Source of the DNA: Oscillospiraceae bacterium
GTDB lineage: Bacteria > Bacillota_A > Clostridia > Oscillospirales > Ruminococcaceae
Assembly: GCA_017848205.1 (NCBI GenBank)
Contig: JAGDDO010000350.1
Span: 1-13,908, forward strand
DNA length: 13,908 nucleotides
Direction: 5' to 3'
Notes under the pieces: model-generated
Told to the model about the DNA's origin: nothing
The model's database searches: none
What the model saw: only the letters and a program-made list of their open reading frames with translations
Part shown: positions 1-7,272 of the stretch, piece by piece
Layout: the number at the start of each line of letters is the position of its first letter
Numbering within the stretch: the stretch's first letter is position 1
Translations under genes and position numbers: made by a program

Positions 1-612
1 AATTCATTTTTTTATTGTACTGATATAATCACTACTATTCTTTTTGTTATCGATTATATATTCAGATTTATAACTGCTGATTATCGTCTCGGACAAAAAG
101 GTATACTTCCGTTTGTAAAACACCCATTTACGCCGTGGGCAATAATCGACCTTATCTCTATTCTTCCAGGTCTGACATTGTTAAACCATGGTTTCAAATT
201 ATTCAGAATGTTTAGAATGTTCAGGATATTCAGGACACTCAGAATATTCAAAACATTAAAATATTCACGAAACATCATTATAATAATCGACGTAATAAAG
301 CGTTCAAAAGATGCTTTATTGGCAGTTTGTACGCTGGCCGTCGGATATATTTTAATCTCAGCTTTGATAATTTTTAACGTCGAAGGCGAGTCATTTGAAT
401 CTTTCTTTGATGCTATATACTGGGCTACGGTATCTCTCACAACAGTTGGATACGGCGATATATATCCTGTTACCAAAACGGGAAGAATAATAACAATGAT
501 ATCATCAATACTTGGTATTGCAATCGTAGCGTTACCAGCTGGTATAATAACAGCCGGTTATATGGACGTCATCAATTCGGCGAAGAAAGAGAAAGAAAAA
601 GATGATGAGTAA
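1..612 (+). CDS. Voltage-gated potassium channel (5' end outside window)
   Basis: The frame is open from base 1, so the N-terminus lies outside the window; 203 residues are visible. In order they show an S2-like helix (about bases 25-80), an S3 helix (about 133-180), and an S4 voltage sensor (196-261) with Lys or Arg at exactly every third residue, eight charges in all. Helix S5 follows (about 310-375), then a pore loop with the K+ selectivity filter TVGYGD (442-459), helix S6 (about 481-575) and a short charged Lys/Glu tail. This is the layout of a six-helix Kv/KvAP-type subunit, which forms a tetramer in the cytoplasmic membrane and conducts K+ upon depolarisation. The gene is very AT-rich: bases 241-300 contain 13 G/C by direct count. 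The next gene starts 36 bases downstream, so co-transcription is likely. Its role here is unknown; K+ homeostasis or a membrane effector are both possible. Confidence 0.93.
   Translation, partial: NSFFYCTDIITTILFVIDYIFRFITADYRLGQKGILPFVKHPFTPWAIIDLISILPGLTLLNHGFKLFRMFRMFRIFRTLRIFKTLKYSRNIIIIIDVIKRSKDALLAVCTLAVGYILISALIIFNVEGESFESFFDAIYWATVSLTTVGYGDIYPVTKTGRIITMISSILGIAIVALPAGIITAGYMDVINSAKKEKEKDDE
202..255 (+). repeat. 9-bp quasi-tandem repeat encoding the S4 sensor
   Basis: Six consecutive 9-base units resembling TTCAGAATG encode the triplets Phe-Arg-Met/Ile/Thr of the S4 segment. The period equals three codons, which is what the R-x-x pattern of voltage sensors needs, but identity also reaches silent positions. 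Confidence 0.6.
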
Positions 613-648
613 ATGGCTCTCAAACCCACTTTTAAAAGGAGCGAAATT

Positions 649-1791
649 ATGGAATATACATTTGAAAATCTTACTAACGATATCACCAACGCACACACAT
701 TAACCAGCAAAGCAGCAACGGGTGCTGTCAATCAACTTCTTACAATTCGAAATTGGATAATTGGATATTACATAGTAGAGTTTGAACAAAGTGGAGAAGA
801 ACGTGCAAAATACGGTACTCATTTGCTAAAGAAACTTGAAGAAAGTTTAGATTTCAAGGGCTCAAACACAGCATTATTTTATAAATGCAGACTATTTTAT
901 CAGCGTTATCCTCAGATTTTTTCGACGGCATCGAAAAAATTGAAAGCACTTTCAAAACTCAACAAATCCGACGATCAATCAATATTGACCCATAACTTAT
1001 ATGAGATAATTGAAAACAAAAATGAAAAATTTTCGACGGCGTCGAAAAAATTTGAAACTGATCCTGAAGTACTGATAAACAAGCTTTCTTTCTCGCATAT
1101 AATGGAAATTGCTCCAATTGATGACCCTTTTCAACGTTTCTTTTATGAATTTGAATGTATAAAAGGTGTATGGAGCGTTCAGGAATTACGAAGACAAATA
1201 GGTTCAAATCTATATTTCAGATCAGGGATTAGTAAAAATCCAGAATTACTTCTTACCAAAATAAAAAAATCTGACGAAACCACAACATTATCTTTAAACG
1301 ACCCTGTATCACTTGAATTTCTTGGCCTTGACGGAAAAATAGCAGTTACAGAAAGCGACCTTGAACAAGCACTTATGGATCATTTGCAGGATTTTTTGCT
1401 TGAAATGGGTAAAGGTTTCTGCTTCGAAGCAAGACAGAAACGTATTATAATAGACGATGAATATTATTATATTGATTTGGTACTTTACAACAGAATACTT
1501 CATTGTAATGTAATTATAGAACTTAAAGATGCACCTTTCAGTCATGAAAACATGGGACAGCTCAATGCCTATGTTGCTTATTATAAAGAAAATGAAATGA
1601 ATATGGGAGATAATCCTCCAATAGGTATACTTCTATGTACAAAAAAAGGAAATAAAATGGTGGAGTATGCTTTATCCGGTTTGGACAATCCTCTGTTCGT
1701 ATCAACGTATATGCTTCAGTTACCTGATAAAGAACAGCTTCAGGAATTCATTATAAAACAAATGGAGATGCTTGATCAATCTAATGAATAA
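649..1791 (+). CDS. DUF1016/YhcG-family PDDEXK nuclease
   Basis: The protein has 380 residues from the ATG at 649, which follows AAAAGGAG (634-641) by seven bases; the in-frame ATG at 613 touches the previous stop and lacks such a site. Residues 15-95 resemble the DUF1016 N-terminal domain (AVNQLL, IGYYIVEFEQSG, RAKYG, YKCRLFYQRYP). Residues 235-365 carry the nuclease fold: D276 in YIDLVLYN, E291 and K293 in VIIELK, then Q304 in MGQLNAYVAYY, and a conserved GILLCTKK strand. Family members are predicted DNA endonucleases often found in restriction or defence loci; a substrate is not established here. The middle carries FSTASKK twice (residues 91-97 and 128-134), encoded by DNA palindromes. The gene is strongly AT-rich (bases 1441-1500 have 14 G/C), like the channel gene before it and unlike the housekeeping genes, which suggests acquisition. 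Confidence 0.9.
   Translation: MEYTFENLTNDITNAHTLTSKAATGAVNQLLTIRNWIIGYYIVEFEQSGEERAKYGTHLLKKLEESLDFKGSNTALFYKCRLFYQRYPQIFSTASKKLKALSKLNKSDDQSILTHNLYEIIENKNEKFSTASKKFETDPEVLINKLSFSHIMEIAPIDDPFQRFFYEFECIKGVWSVQELRRQIGSNLYFRSGISKNPELLLTKIKKSDETTTLSLNDPVSLEFLGLDGKIAVTESDLEQALMDHLQDFLLEMGKGFCFEARQKRIIIDDEYYYIDLVLYNRILHCNVIIELKDAPFSHENMGQLNAYVAYYKENEMNMGDNPPIGILLCTKKGNKMVEYALSGLDNPLFVSTYMLQLPDKEQLQEFIIKQMEMLDQSNE
916..940 (+). repeat. Intragenic palindrome, copy 1
   Basis: Perfect 10-bp arms ATTTTTTCGA and TCGAAAAAAT flank a 5-base centre. The palindrome lies in frame inside the nuclease gene and encodes part of FSTASKK. Confidence 0.8.
1030..1048 (+). repeat. Intragenic palindrome, copy 2
   Basis: Perfect 9-bp arms TTTTCGACG and CGTCGAAAA flank a single base. 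It is a near-identical copy of the palindrome 111 bases (37 codons) upstream, in the same reading frame. Confidence 0.8.
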
Positions 1792-1819
1792 GAAGAAATC
1801 ACGCGAAAAGAGGTGCGCC

Positions 1820-2953
1820 ATGAAATACATTCTTATGCATAAGAACATCGAAACTGCTCTTATAGATATCGACGATGTACTCGGAGGAATTAGTGTAATT
1901 GAAGATATTTACTCGGAGAAGCATCTTCCGGTGGGTGTGATAACTTCAAAAGGGTCAAATGAAAAAGCTGTCCGTAGCTCACTTAACAAATGGTGGCGCG
2001 GCAGATGTATTCCGGCGAGCAGAGCCGGCATAAATGAAGCACTGGAAACAATCGGAGCTGACGACACCTCTCTGCTTCTCACACGCTGTCTGGGGCTCAG
2101 TCTTTCGGATCATTACTGGATAAGGCCTGCGGTCTCGGATCTGAAATGGGAAAACATAAACTTCTTCGAGAACGATTTTTCCGATGACATGGGCGACGTA
2201 CTGTTCGGTAAAAAGATAAGCCCGTCGGACATTGAGTTTCTTTCGCCGGACAACACATCTGACGGCGACCTGAAAAAACGATGGAAGATCATCGCGGGAA
2301 AACGCTGTCTGATAAAAGGCGGATCATACCCGTACCGCCAGCAGCCGTATAACGAAGTCATAGCCTCACTGATCGCGGAAAAGCTCGGCATAGCACATGT
2401 ACACTACGACATGATAACCATAGCCGACGAACCTTTCAGCGTTTGCGAGGACTTTGTGACCACACACACTGAACTGGTCAGCGCATACAGGATAATGCAG
2501 ATACGCGAGCGTAAAAACCACGAAAGCGAATACATGCACTACGTAAACATATGCAGGGAACTGGGCGTAGATGTCGTTCCGGCACTCGACGGAATGATAA
2601 CCCTCGACTACATTATCGCAAATGAGGACAGACACTTCGGCAACTTCGGACTTCTCCGTGATCCGGACACGCTGGAATGGATAGGAGCCGCTCCGGTTTT
2701 CGACAGCGGCACATCCTTATGGTACAACCGCTCCGACGACCAGATAACCACAGCGAACATCATCTGCAAGCCCTTCAGAAAAACGCACAGTGAGCAGGCA
2801 AAACTCATTTCGGACATATCAAAGCCGGATCTTTCCGCACTCGACGGCATAGAAGCCGACATTTCACGCATTCTCTCATCGCAGAAGCCGGAACGGACCG
2901 CGCTTATAGCCAAATGTGTCATGAACAGGACCGAAACGCTGAAAAAACGATGA
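1820..2953 (+). CDS. HipA-like protein kinase without HipB partner
   Basis: The protein has 377 residues from the ATG at 1820, preceded by AGAGGTG (1809-1815); an in-frame ATG at 1772 would overlap the nuclease gene and adds a Lys/Arg-rich stretch unlike a HipA start. HipA-type kinase features are K166 in LIKGGS (nucleotide binding), E179 in QQPYNEV, the catalytic loop ANEDRHFGNFG (D270, N275), and the metal-binding D295 in PVFDSG. HipA kinases phosphorylate protein targets such as GltX and cause growth arrest, with HipB as DNA-binding antidote. No HipB-like gene is present on either side, so this is either a solitary HipA-like kinase or one with an unrecognised partner. It begins 28 bases after the nuclease gene and may share its transcript. 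GC content rises from about 35% at 1861-1920 to 53% at 1981-2040. Confidence 0.85.
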   Translation: MKYILMHKNIETALIDIDDVLGGISVIEDIYSEKHLPVGVITSKGSNEKAVRSSLNKWWRGRCIPASRAGINEALETIGADDTSLLLTRCLGLSLSDHYWIRPAVSDLKWENINFFENDFSDDMGDVLFGKKISPSDIEFLSPDNTSDGDLKKRWKIIAGKRCLIKGGSYPYRQQPYNEVIASLIAEKLGIAHVHYDMITIADEPFSVCEDFVTTHTELVSAYRIMQIRERKNHESEYMHYVNICRELGVDVVPALDGMITLDYIIANEDRHFGNFGLLRDPDTLEWIGAAPVFDSGTSLWYNRSDDQITTANIICKPFRKTHSEQAKLISDISKPDLSALDGIEADISRILSSQKPERTALIAKCVMNRTETLKKR

Positions 2954-2969
2954 AACTGCGGATTTAATA

Positions 2970-2998
2970 TTGATGTTTTATTTATTCTGTGATATAAT
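2970..2998 (+). promoter_or_regulatory. Sigma-A type promoter for the aminotransferase
   Basis: TTGATG (2970-2975) and TATAAT (2993-2998) are separated by 17 bases, and a TGA precedes the -10 box, giving an extended -10. About 110 bases of leader separate it from the start codon at 3108; I see no riboswitch in that leader. Confidence 0.8.
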
Positions 2999-3107
2999 AG
3001 ATGAATAATGTGGTTTTTTGAAGGCACGTTATTTTCGGGCGAACTAAATTGTCTGCCTTATTGGCACAATGTTATATATGAAATTAAAATCAAGAGAGGT
3101 GTAATAT

Positions 3108-4298
3108 ATGGATTATCATTTTTCTGACAGAGTCTCAAAACTTAAACCTTCCGTTATACGTGAAATACTCAAGCATACTTCTGAACCGGGCGTTATCCCT
3201 TTTGCAGCCGGAAGTCCTGCTGCTGAAGCTTTCCCGAAGGATGCGATAAAGGCTATTTCAGACAGCATACTTGCGACAGATCCTATCGGTGCCCTGCAGT
3301 ACAGCATTACCGAAGGCTATACTCCGCTGAGAGACCGTCTTAAAAATGAAATGGCGAAGAAAAACTGTTTCACCGAAGGCCGTGACGATCTCATCATCAC
3401 ATCCGGTGCACAGCAGGCAAACGAACTGGCCTGCAAGGTTCTTTGCAGTGACGGGGATACACTTATATGCGAAGCTCCGAGCTTCATCGGTTCACTCAAC
3501 GCATTCAAATCATACAACGTAAATATCGTGGGCGTTGAAATGGAACATGACGGCATAAACATTGAAAAACTCGAGGAAGCACTTAAGACAAACAAAAGAG
3601 TAAAGCTTCTTTATCTTATAGCTAACTTCCAGAACCCTACAGGAAACACCCTGTCTCTGGAAAAGAGAAAAGCAGTCTATGAACTGGCAAAGAAGTATGA
3701 CTTCATCATACTCGAGGACAACCCTTACGGTGACCTCCGCTTTGCAGGAGAAGACATTCCTTCCATCAAGTCGATGGATACCGAAGGCCGCGTTATCTAC
3801 AGCAGAACATTCTCAAAGATACTCGCACCGGGTCTTCGCGTAGGCTACGTAAGCGCACCGGCCGAGATCATCTCAAAAATGGTCGTATGCAAGCAGGTAG
3901 CCGATGTACACACCAACATCTGGGCGCAGCAGGTATGCGACAGATTTATGGAAACAACAGATATGAACGAGCATCTGGCATCACTCAGAAAGGTATACAG
4001 ACGCAAGTTCACACTTATGGAAAACGGTATAAAGGAACACTTTGACCCAGCGATAAAGGTAACTGAACCTGAAGGCGGTCTGTTCATCTGGGCGACACTC
4101 CCTGAAAACATCGACATGATGAAATTCTGCAAAGTCGCTGTTGAACAGTACAAGGTAGCAGTCGTTCCGGGCACCGCTTTCATGATAAACGAAACTGACA
4201 GAACTAACTCTTTCCGTCTCAACTTCTCAACACCGTCAGACGAACAGATAGTCCGCGGATGCGAGATACTCGGAAAGCTTACTAAAGAAAAATTTTAA
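3108..4298 (+). CDS. PLP-dependent class I/II aminotransferase
   Basis: The protein has 396 residues; its ATG follows AGAGAGGTG (3093-3101). It is a fold-type I aminotransferase: NPTG at residues 176-179, D204 and Y207 in EDNPYGDLRF, the PLP-binding K237 in YSRTFSKILAPGLRVGY, and R370 in SFRLNFS for the substrate carboxylate. The N-terminus (PGVIPFAAGSPA) and SKILAPGLR are typical of the 2-aminoadipate/aromatic (LysN, Aro8-like) branch, which is the same domain used in MocR regulators. No helix-turn-helix domain precedes it, so it is a plain enzyme. The amino acid substrate cannot be read from the sequence. It is the first gene after a strong promoter, and a 39-base gap with a hairpin leads to the next gene. 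Confidence 0.93.
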   Translation: MDYHFSDRVSKLKPSVIREILKHTSEPGVIPFAAGSPAAEAFPKDAIKAISDSILATDPIGALQYSITEGYTPLRDRLKNEMAKKNCFTEGRDDLIITSGAQQANELACKVLCSDGDTLICEAPSFIGSLNAFKSYNVNIVGVEMEHDGINIEKLEEALKTNKRVKLLYLIANFQNPTGNTLSLEKRKAVYELAKKYDFIILEDNPYGDLRFAGEDIPSIKSMDTEGRVIYSRTFSKILAPGLRVGYVSAPAEIISKMVVCKQVADVHTNIWAQQVCDRFMETTDMNEHLASLRKVYRRKFTLMENGIKEHFDPAIKVTEPEGGLFIWATLPENIDMMKFCKVAVEQYKVAVVPGTAFMINETDRTNSFRLNFSTPSDEQIVRGCEILGKLTKEKF

Positions 4299-4302
4299 CA
4301 GA

Positions 4303-4320
4303 CTGCCGTAAAAGCGGCAG
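4303..4320 (+). other. Intercistronic hairpin
   Basis: CTGCCG (4303-4308) and CGGCAG (4315-4320) form a 6-bp GC-rich stem with a 6-base loop. No T-tract follows, so it is not a terminator by the usual rule; it could protect or process the mRNA between the aminotransferase and the next gene. Confidence 0.5.
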
Positions 4321-4337
4321 AGAAACGGAGATCCATC

Positions 4338-4850
4338 ATGGCAAATTTTGAACGTTACAATGTTTGTGAACCATACCTTCTTGCAAGAATAAAGGCACTC
4401 AGAATGCCTCCTGCAGTTATCGGACTCAAGCTCACAGACGACAAGCAGATATACAGCGCAGTAGTTGACATCCCGATGGGCAGAGGCCTTCTCGGTACAC
4501 TCGTATGCCTCGCAAACGGTGCAGTTAACATCTACTTCAACAACGGCGCACAGATAACAGGTCTTGCAGCAAATCATCCTGCACTCGCACAGGCATGCCG
4601 CTCATTCCTCGCAAGCGCAGGACAGTCACTCCCTGTATGCGAAAGAACATCTGTTTTCGACATTCCGATGAATCCTTCTGAACATTTCGTTCACCTCATG
4701 ACAAGAAAGGGCGTTTACAAGACTGTTGTAAATCCTATGACAGCAGGCTCTGAAGAAGACAAGATGAGAGCATTCCTTCTCCACCTTTACCAGAAGGTAA
4801 TGAACGAAGTTCAGACAGCTCAGACAAAAGAAGCTGCTTCACGCAAGTAA
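4338..4850 (+). CDS. Conserved-looking protein of unknown function, 170 aa
   Basis: I do not recognise this family. The start follows GGAG (4327-4330) with seven bases spacing, and codon use matches the flanking genes, so it is a real gene. There is no signal peptide and no long membrane helix, so it is probably cytoplasmic. The N-terminal half contains PAVIGLKLTDD and a hydrophobic, glycine-containing stretch (GRGLLGTLVCLANGAVNIYF, about residues 48-67). The C-terminal part (about 128-170) is helical and charged, ending in a Lys/Arg-containing tail. Four cysteines are scattered without a metal-binding spacing. It sits between an aminotransferase and trpS, 21 bases before trpS, and very likely shares their mRNA. 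Nothing visible supports an enzymatic call. Confidence 0.85.
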   Translation: MANFERYNVCEPYLLARIKALRMPPAVIGLKLTDDKQIYSAVVDIPMGRGLLGTLVCLANGAVNIYFNNGAQITGLAANHPALAQACRSFLASAGQSLPVCERTSVFDIPMNPSEHFVHLMTRKGVYKTVVNPMTAGSEEDKMRAFLLHLYQKVMNEVQTAQTKEAASRK

Positions 4851-4871
4851 TCCTGAAAGGACGTTAAATAA

Positions 4872-5879
4872 ATGTCAGAAACAATCGCAAAGAAGACCAT
4901 TTTCAGCGGAATACAGCCTACAGGTACATTCACACTCGGAAACTACATCGGAGCCATCAGAAACTGGGGGCCGCTCCAGGACGAGTACAACTGTATCTAC
5001 TCCATCGTTGACATGCACGCAATCACTGTAAAGCAGGAACCTGCAAAGCTTCGCCAGAACACACTTGAAGCCTACGCTCTCCTTCTTGCCTGCGGCATAG
5101 ATCCGAAAAGATCAACTGCATTCATACAGAGCCACAACCCGAACCATGCGGAACTCAGCTGGATACTCTCCTGCTCGACACAGTTCGGCGAACTCTCACG
5201 TATGACACAGTTCAAGGTAAAGAGTGAAAAGCACTCAGACGACGTAAATGCCGGCCTTTTCACCTATCCTGTACTCATGGCAGCTGACATTCTTGCATAC
5301 AATGCTGACCTCGTTCCTATCGGAGCTGACCAGAAGCAGCATCTTGAACTTGCAAGAAACATTGCAGGCCGTTTCAATCAGAAATACGGCGAATTCTTCA
5401 CTCTTCCGGAGCCTTACATTCCAAAGACAGGCGCAAGAGTAATGTCACTTCAGGATCCTACAAAGAAGATGTCCAAGTCAGATGAGAACCCTAACGCATG
5501 TATCTTCATTCTCGACGACAAGGATACAATAATCAGAAAGTTCAGGCGTGCCGTAACAGACTCAGAAGCTGAGGTATGTTACCGCGAAGGCAAGGACGGC
5601 ATAAACAACCTCATGGCGATCTATTCGGCTGTTACAGGAAAGTCATTCGACGATATCACAGCTGAATTCGCAGGAAAAGGCTACGGTGACTTCAAGGTCG
5701 CAGTAGGCGAAGCTGTTGCTGACCACCTTGAACCGGTACGCACAGGCTTTGCAAAGCTCATCGAAGACAAAGCTTACCTTAAGGAATGCTACACTGCAGG
5801 TGCGGAAGCTGCCTTCAGAATGACAAGAAAAACACTCTCCAAAGTATACAGGAAAGTAGGCTTTGTGGACGCAAGATAA
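4872..5879 (+). CDS. trpS: Tryptophan--tRNA ligase
   Basis: The enzyme charges tRNA-Trp with tryptophan using ATP, in the cytoplasm, as a homodimer. The protein has 335 residues, the normal length for a bacterial TrpS. Class I aminoacyl-tRNA synthetase motifs are both present: the HIGH-like segment in SGIQPTGTFTLGNYIGAI (residues 12-29) and KMSKS at 199-203. MAADIL (136-141) holds the conserved Asp that contacts the tryptophan indole, and GADQKQHLELARN (151-163) is the usual family motif. GAAAGGA (4855-4861) precedes the ATG by ten bases. Many Firmicutes trpS genes have a T-box leader; here the gap to the preceding gene is only 21 bases and no T-box is visible, so expression probably comes from the upstream promoter. 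Confidence 0.98.
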   Translation: MSETIAKKTIFSGIQPTGTFTLGNYIGAIRNWGPLQDEYNCIYSIVDMHAITVKQEPAKLRQNTLEAYALLLACGIDPKRSTAFIQSHNPNHAELSWILSCSTQFGELSRMTQFKVKSEKHSDDVNAGLFTYPVLMAADILAYNADLVPIGADQKQHLELARNIAGRFNQKYGEFFTLPEPYIPKTGARVMSLQDPTKKMSKSDENPNACIFILDDKDTIIRKFRRAVTDSEAEVCYREGKDGINNLMAIYSAVTGKSFDDITAEFAGKGYGDFKVAVGEAVADHLEPVRTGFAKLIEDKAYLKECYTAGAEAAFRMTRKTLSKVYRKVGFVDAR

Positions 5880-5974
5880 GCAGATACGGCATTTTCTCAT
5901 GTGTTTTTTACCCATTATTACTGAAAGACATACGAAATATTCTATACATATTACAAAATTGCAGAAAATGCTTG

Positions 5975-6003
5975 CTTTTTACGCTGGTTTGCGGTACTAT
6001 AAT
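5975..6003 (+). promoter_or_regulatory. Probable promoter for mazG-hup
   Basis: A perfect TATAAT lies at 5998-6003, 37 bases before the mazG start. The -35 element is poor: a T-rich stretch at 5975-5980 has 17-base spacing, while TTGCTT (5972-5977) would be 20 bases away. The 161-base gap after trpS shows no gene and no clear terminator hairpin. Confidence 0.5.
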
Positions 6004-6040
6004 TAAAGGCTTTTATCAGCCTTGTTTTGAGGGTTTTCAT

Positions 6041-6841
6041 ATGTTTGAATTCAAGGAACACTACGACATAAATGATCTTATAAAGATCGTCGGAATACTC
6101 AGAAGCGAAAACGGATGTCCGTGGGACAAGGTACAGACCCACAAGTCGATCCGACAGGACTTCATAGAGGAAGTTTATGAAGTTGTTGAGGCCATCGACA
6201 TGGACAGTGCTGAAATGCTCCGCGAGGAGCTGGGCGACGTTCTGCTTCAGGTAGTCTTCCATTCACAGATCAAGACCGAGGAAAATGTTTTCGGTTTTGA
6301 AGATGTGTGCAACGACGTTTGTCAGAAACTCATAATCCGTCATCCTCACGTATTCGGCGAGGTAAAGGTGGACGGATGTGAACAGGTCTTAAGCAACTGG
6401 GAACAGATCAAGCAGCAGACCAAGGGACAGACGACGTACACGGAAACGCTTGAAAGCGTTCCGAAAACCTTCCCTGCTCTTATGAGAGCCCAGAAGGTCG
6501 GAAAACGCGCTTCAAAGTCCGGCATGGATTTTGAGGACGTAAAGTCAGCTCTTGAACGTCTTAAGTCAGAAATAAGCGAACTCGAGGCTGCCATCGCGGA
6601 AAACAGTCCTGAAAAAATAAAGGACGAACTCGGTGATGTACTCTTCTCCTGCACAAACGTTGCAAGAAAAGCCGGTGTCGATTCCGAAGAAGCACTTACG
6701 GAATCAACCGAAAAATTCATCGGACGTTTTGCAAAGACAGAAGAACTGATCAGGCTAAAGGAGATAGATATGAAATCTCTTGGCATAGATGAGCTTGACG
6801 AGTACTGGAAACAGGCTAAAGCTCAGAACACAAACCATTAA
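6041..6841 (+). CDS. mazG: Nucleoside triphosphate pyrophosphohydrolase MazG
   Basis: MazG hydrolyses NTPs and dNTPs to the monophosphate and pyrophosphate, removing abnormal nucleotides. The chosen ATG follows TGAGGG (6028-6033) by seven bases and gives 266 residues, the usual length for the two-domain form. The N-terminal domain begins with LRSENGCPWDKVQTHKS, and its metal-binding residues are E43, E44, E47, E63 and D66 (FIEEVYEVVEA, REELGD). HPHVFG follows at 101-106. The second MazG domain repeats the pattern with E178, E181, E196 and D199 (SEISELEAA, DELGD). The reading frame stays open further upstream into trpS, but that part lacks a ribosome site and looks random. hup begins 16 bases downstream, the arrangement seen around yabN in many clostridia. 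Confidence 0.96.
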   Translation: MFEFKEHYDINDLIKIVGILRSENGCPWDKVQTHKSIRQDFIEEVYEVVEAIDMDSAEMLREELGDVLLQVVFHSQIKTEENVFGFEDVCNDVCQKLIIRHPHVFGEVKVDGCEQVLSNWEQIKQQTKGQTTYTETLESVPKTFPALMRAQKVGKRASKSGMDFEDVKSALERLKSEISELEAAIAENSPEKIKDELGDVLFSCTNVARKAGVDSEEALTESTEKFIGRFAKTEELIRLKEIDMKSLGIDELDEYWKQAKAQNTNH

Positions 6842-6857
6842 ACGGAGGTAAATAAAA

Positions 6858-7148
6858 ATGACAAAGGCAGATTTAATCAATGCTATAGCAGAAAAAGGCG
6901 AATACTCAAAGAAGGACGCTGACAAGGCTCTTGCTACTGTAACATCAGCTATCACAGAAGCTCTCGCAAAGGGCGAAAAGATTCAGCTCATCGGCTTTGG
7001 TACTTTTGAAGTACGTGAAAGAGCAGCTAAGGATTCAAAGAACCCAAGAACAGGCGAAACAATCCACTGCCCAGCAAAGAAGGCTCCTGCTTTCAAGGCT
7101 GGTAAGGCTCTCAAGGATGCTGTAAATACACCTGCTAAGAAGAAGTAA
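6858..7148 (+). CDS. hup: HU-family nucleoid DNA-binding protein
   Basis: HU is a small basic dimer that binds and bends DNA throughout the nucleoid. The 96 residues match the family in length and pattern: [13 protein letters not shown] at the start, [16 protein letters not shown] in the core, the DNA-intercalating arm with the conserved proline in KNPRTGE, and the closing [15 protein letters not shown] Lys-rich end (PAKKK) is typical. The start is fixed by GGAGG (6844-6848) ten bases upstream. It follows mazG closely and is itself followed by a strong terminator, which would let hup be made at high level without equal transcription of rqcP. Confidence 0.97.
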   Translation: MTKADLINAIAEKGEYSKKDADKALATVTSAITEALAKGEKIQLIGFGTFEVRERAAKDSKNPRTGETIHCPAKKAPAFKAGKALKDAVNTPAKKK

Positions 7149-7168
7149 TATTTACACATAAACACTTT

Positions 7169-7213
7169 AAAAGCACATGCGTCGGATCTCTGATCTGATA
7201 CTGTGCTTTTTTT
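7169..7213 (+). terminator. Rho-independent terminator after hup
   Basis: AAAAGCACA (7169-7177) pairs with TGTGC and the T-tract (7202-7213). Inside sits a second stem, TCGGATC (7182-7188) with GATCTGA (7192-7198), around a 3-base loop. Seven T residues end the structure. Confidence 0.85.
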
Positions 7214-7230
7214 GTTTATACGCAAAACAG

Positions 7231-7251
7231 GAGCTGTCTTCCGGGCGGCTC
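7231..7251 (+). promoter_or_regulatory. Hairpin just upstream of rqcP
   Basis: GAGCTGTC and GGCGGCTC form an 8-bp stem (two G-U pairs) with a 5-base loop. It ends 12 bases before the rqcP ribosome site. It could influence read-through, mRNA stability or translation of rqcP. Confidence 0.4.
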
Positions 7252-7272
7252 ATTTTAACGAAAGAGGAAATT

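Noticed and set aside
613..648. Upstream ATG for the nuclease
   Set aside because: It directly abuts the channel stop codon without a ribosome site of its own, while AAAAGGAG fits the ATG at 649.
1772..1819. Upstream ATG for the HipA-like gene
   Set aside because: It overlaps the nuclease end and adds a basic stretch unlike the family; AGAGGTG fits the ATG at 1820.
3049..3067. Imperfect inverted repeat TTGTCTGCC/GGCACAA in the aminotransferase leader
   Set aside because: The arms pair only with gaps and no T-run or known riboswitch pattern goes with it.
4851..4871. T-box leader expected before trpS
   Set aside because: The gap is only 21 bases and the preceding gene is translated to its end, so there is no room for a T-box.
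5786..6040. Open frame extending mazG upstream into trpS
   Set aside because: MazG homology begins at 6041 with a ribosome site and a promoter in front; the upstream part overlaps trpS in another frame.
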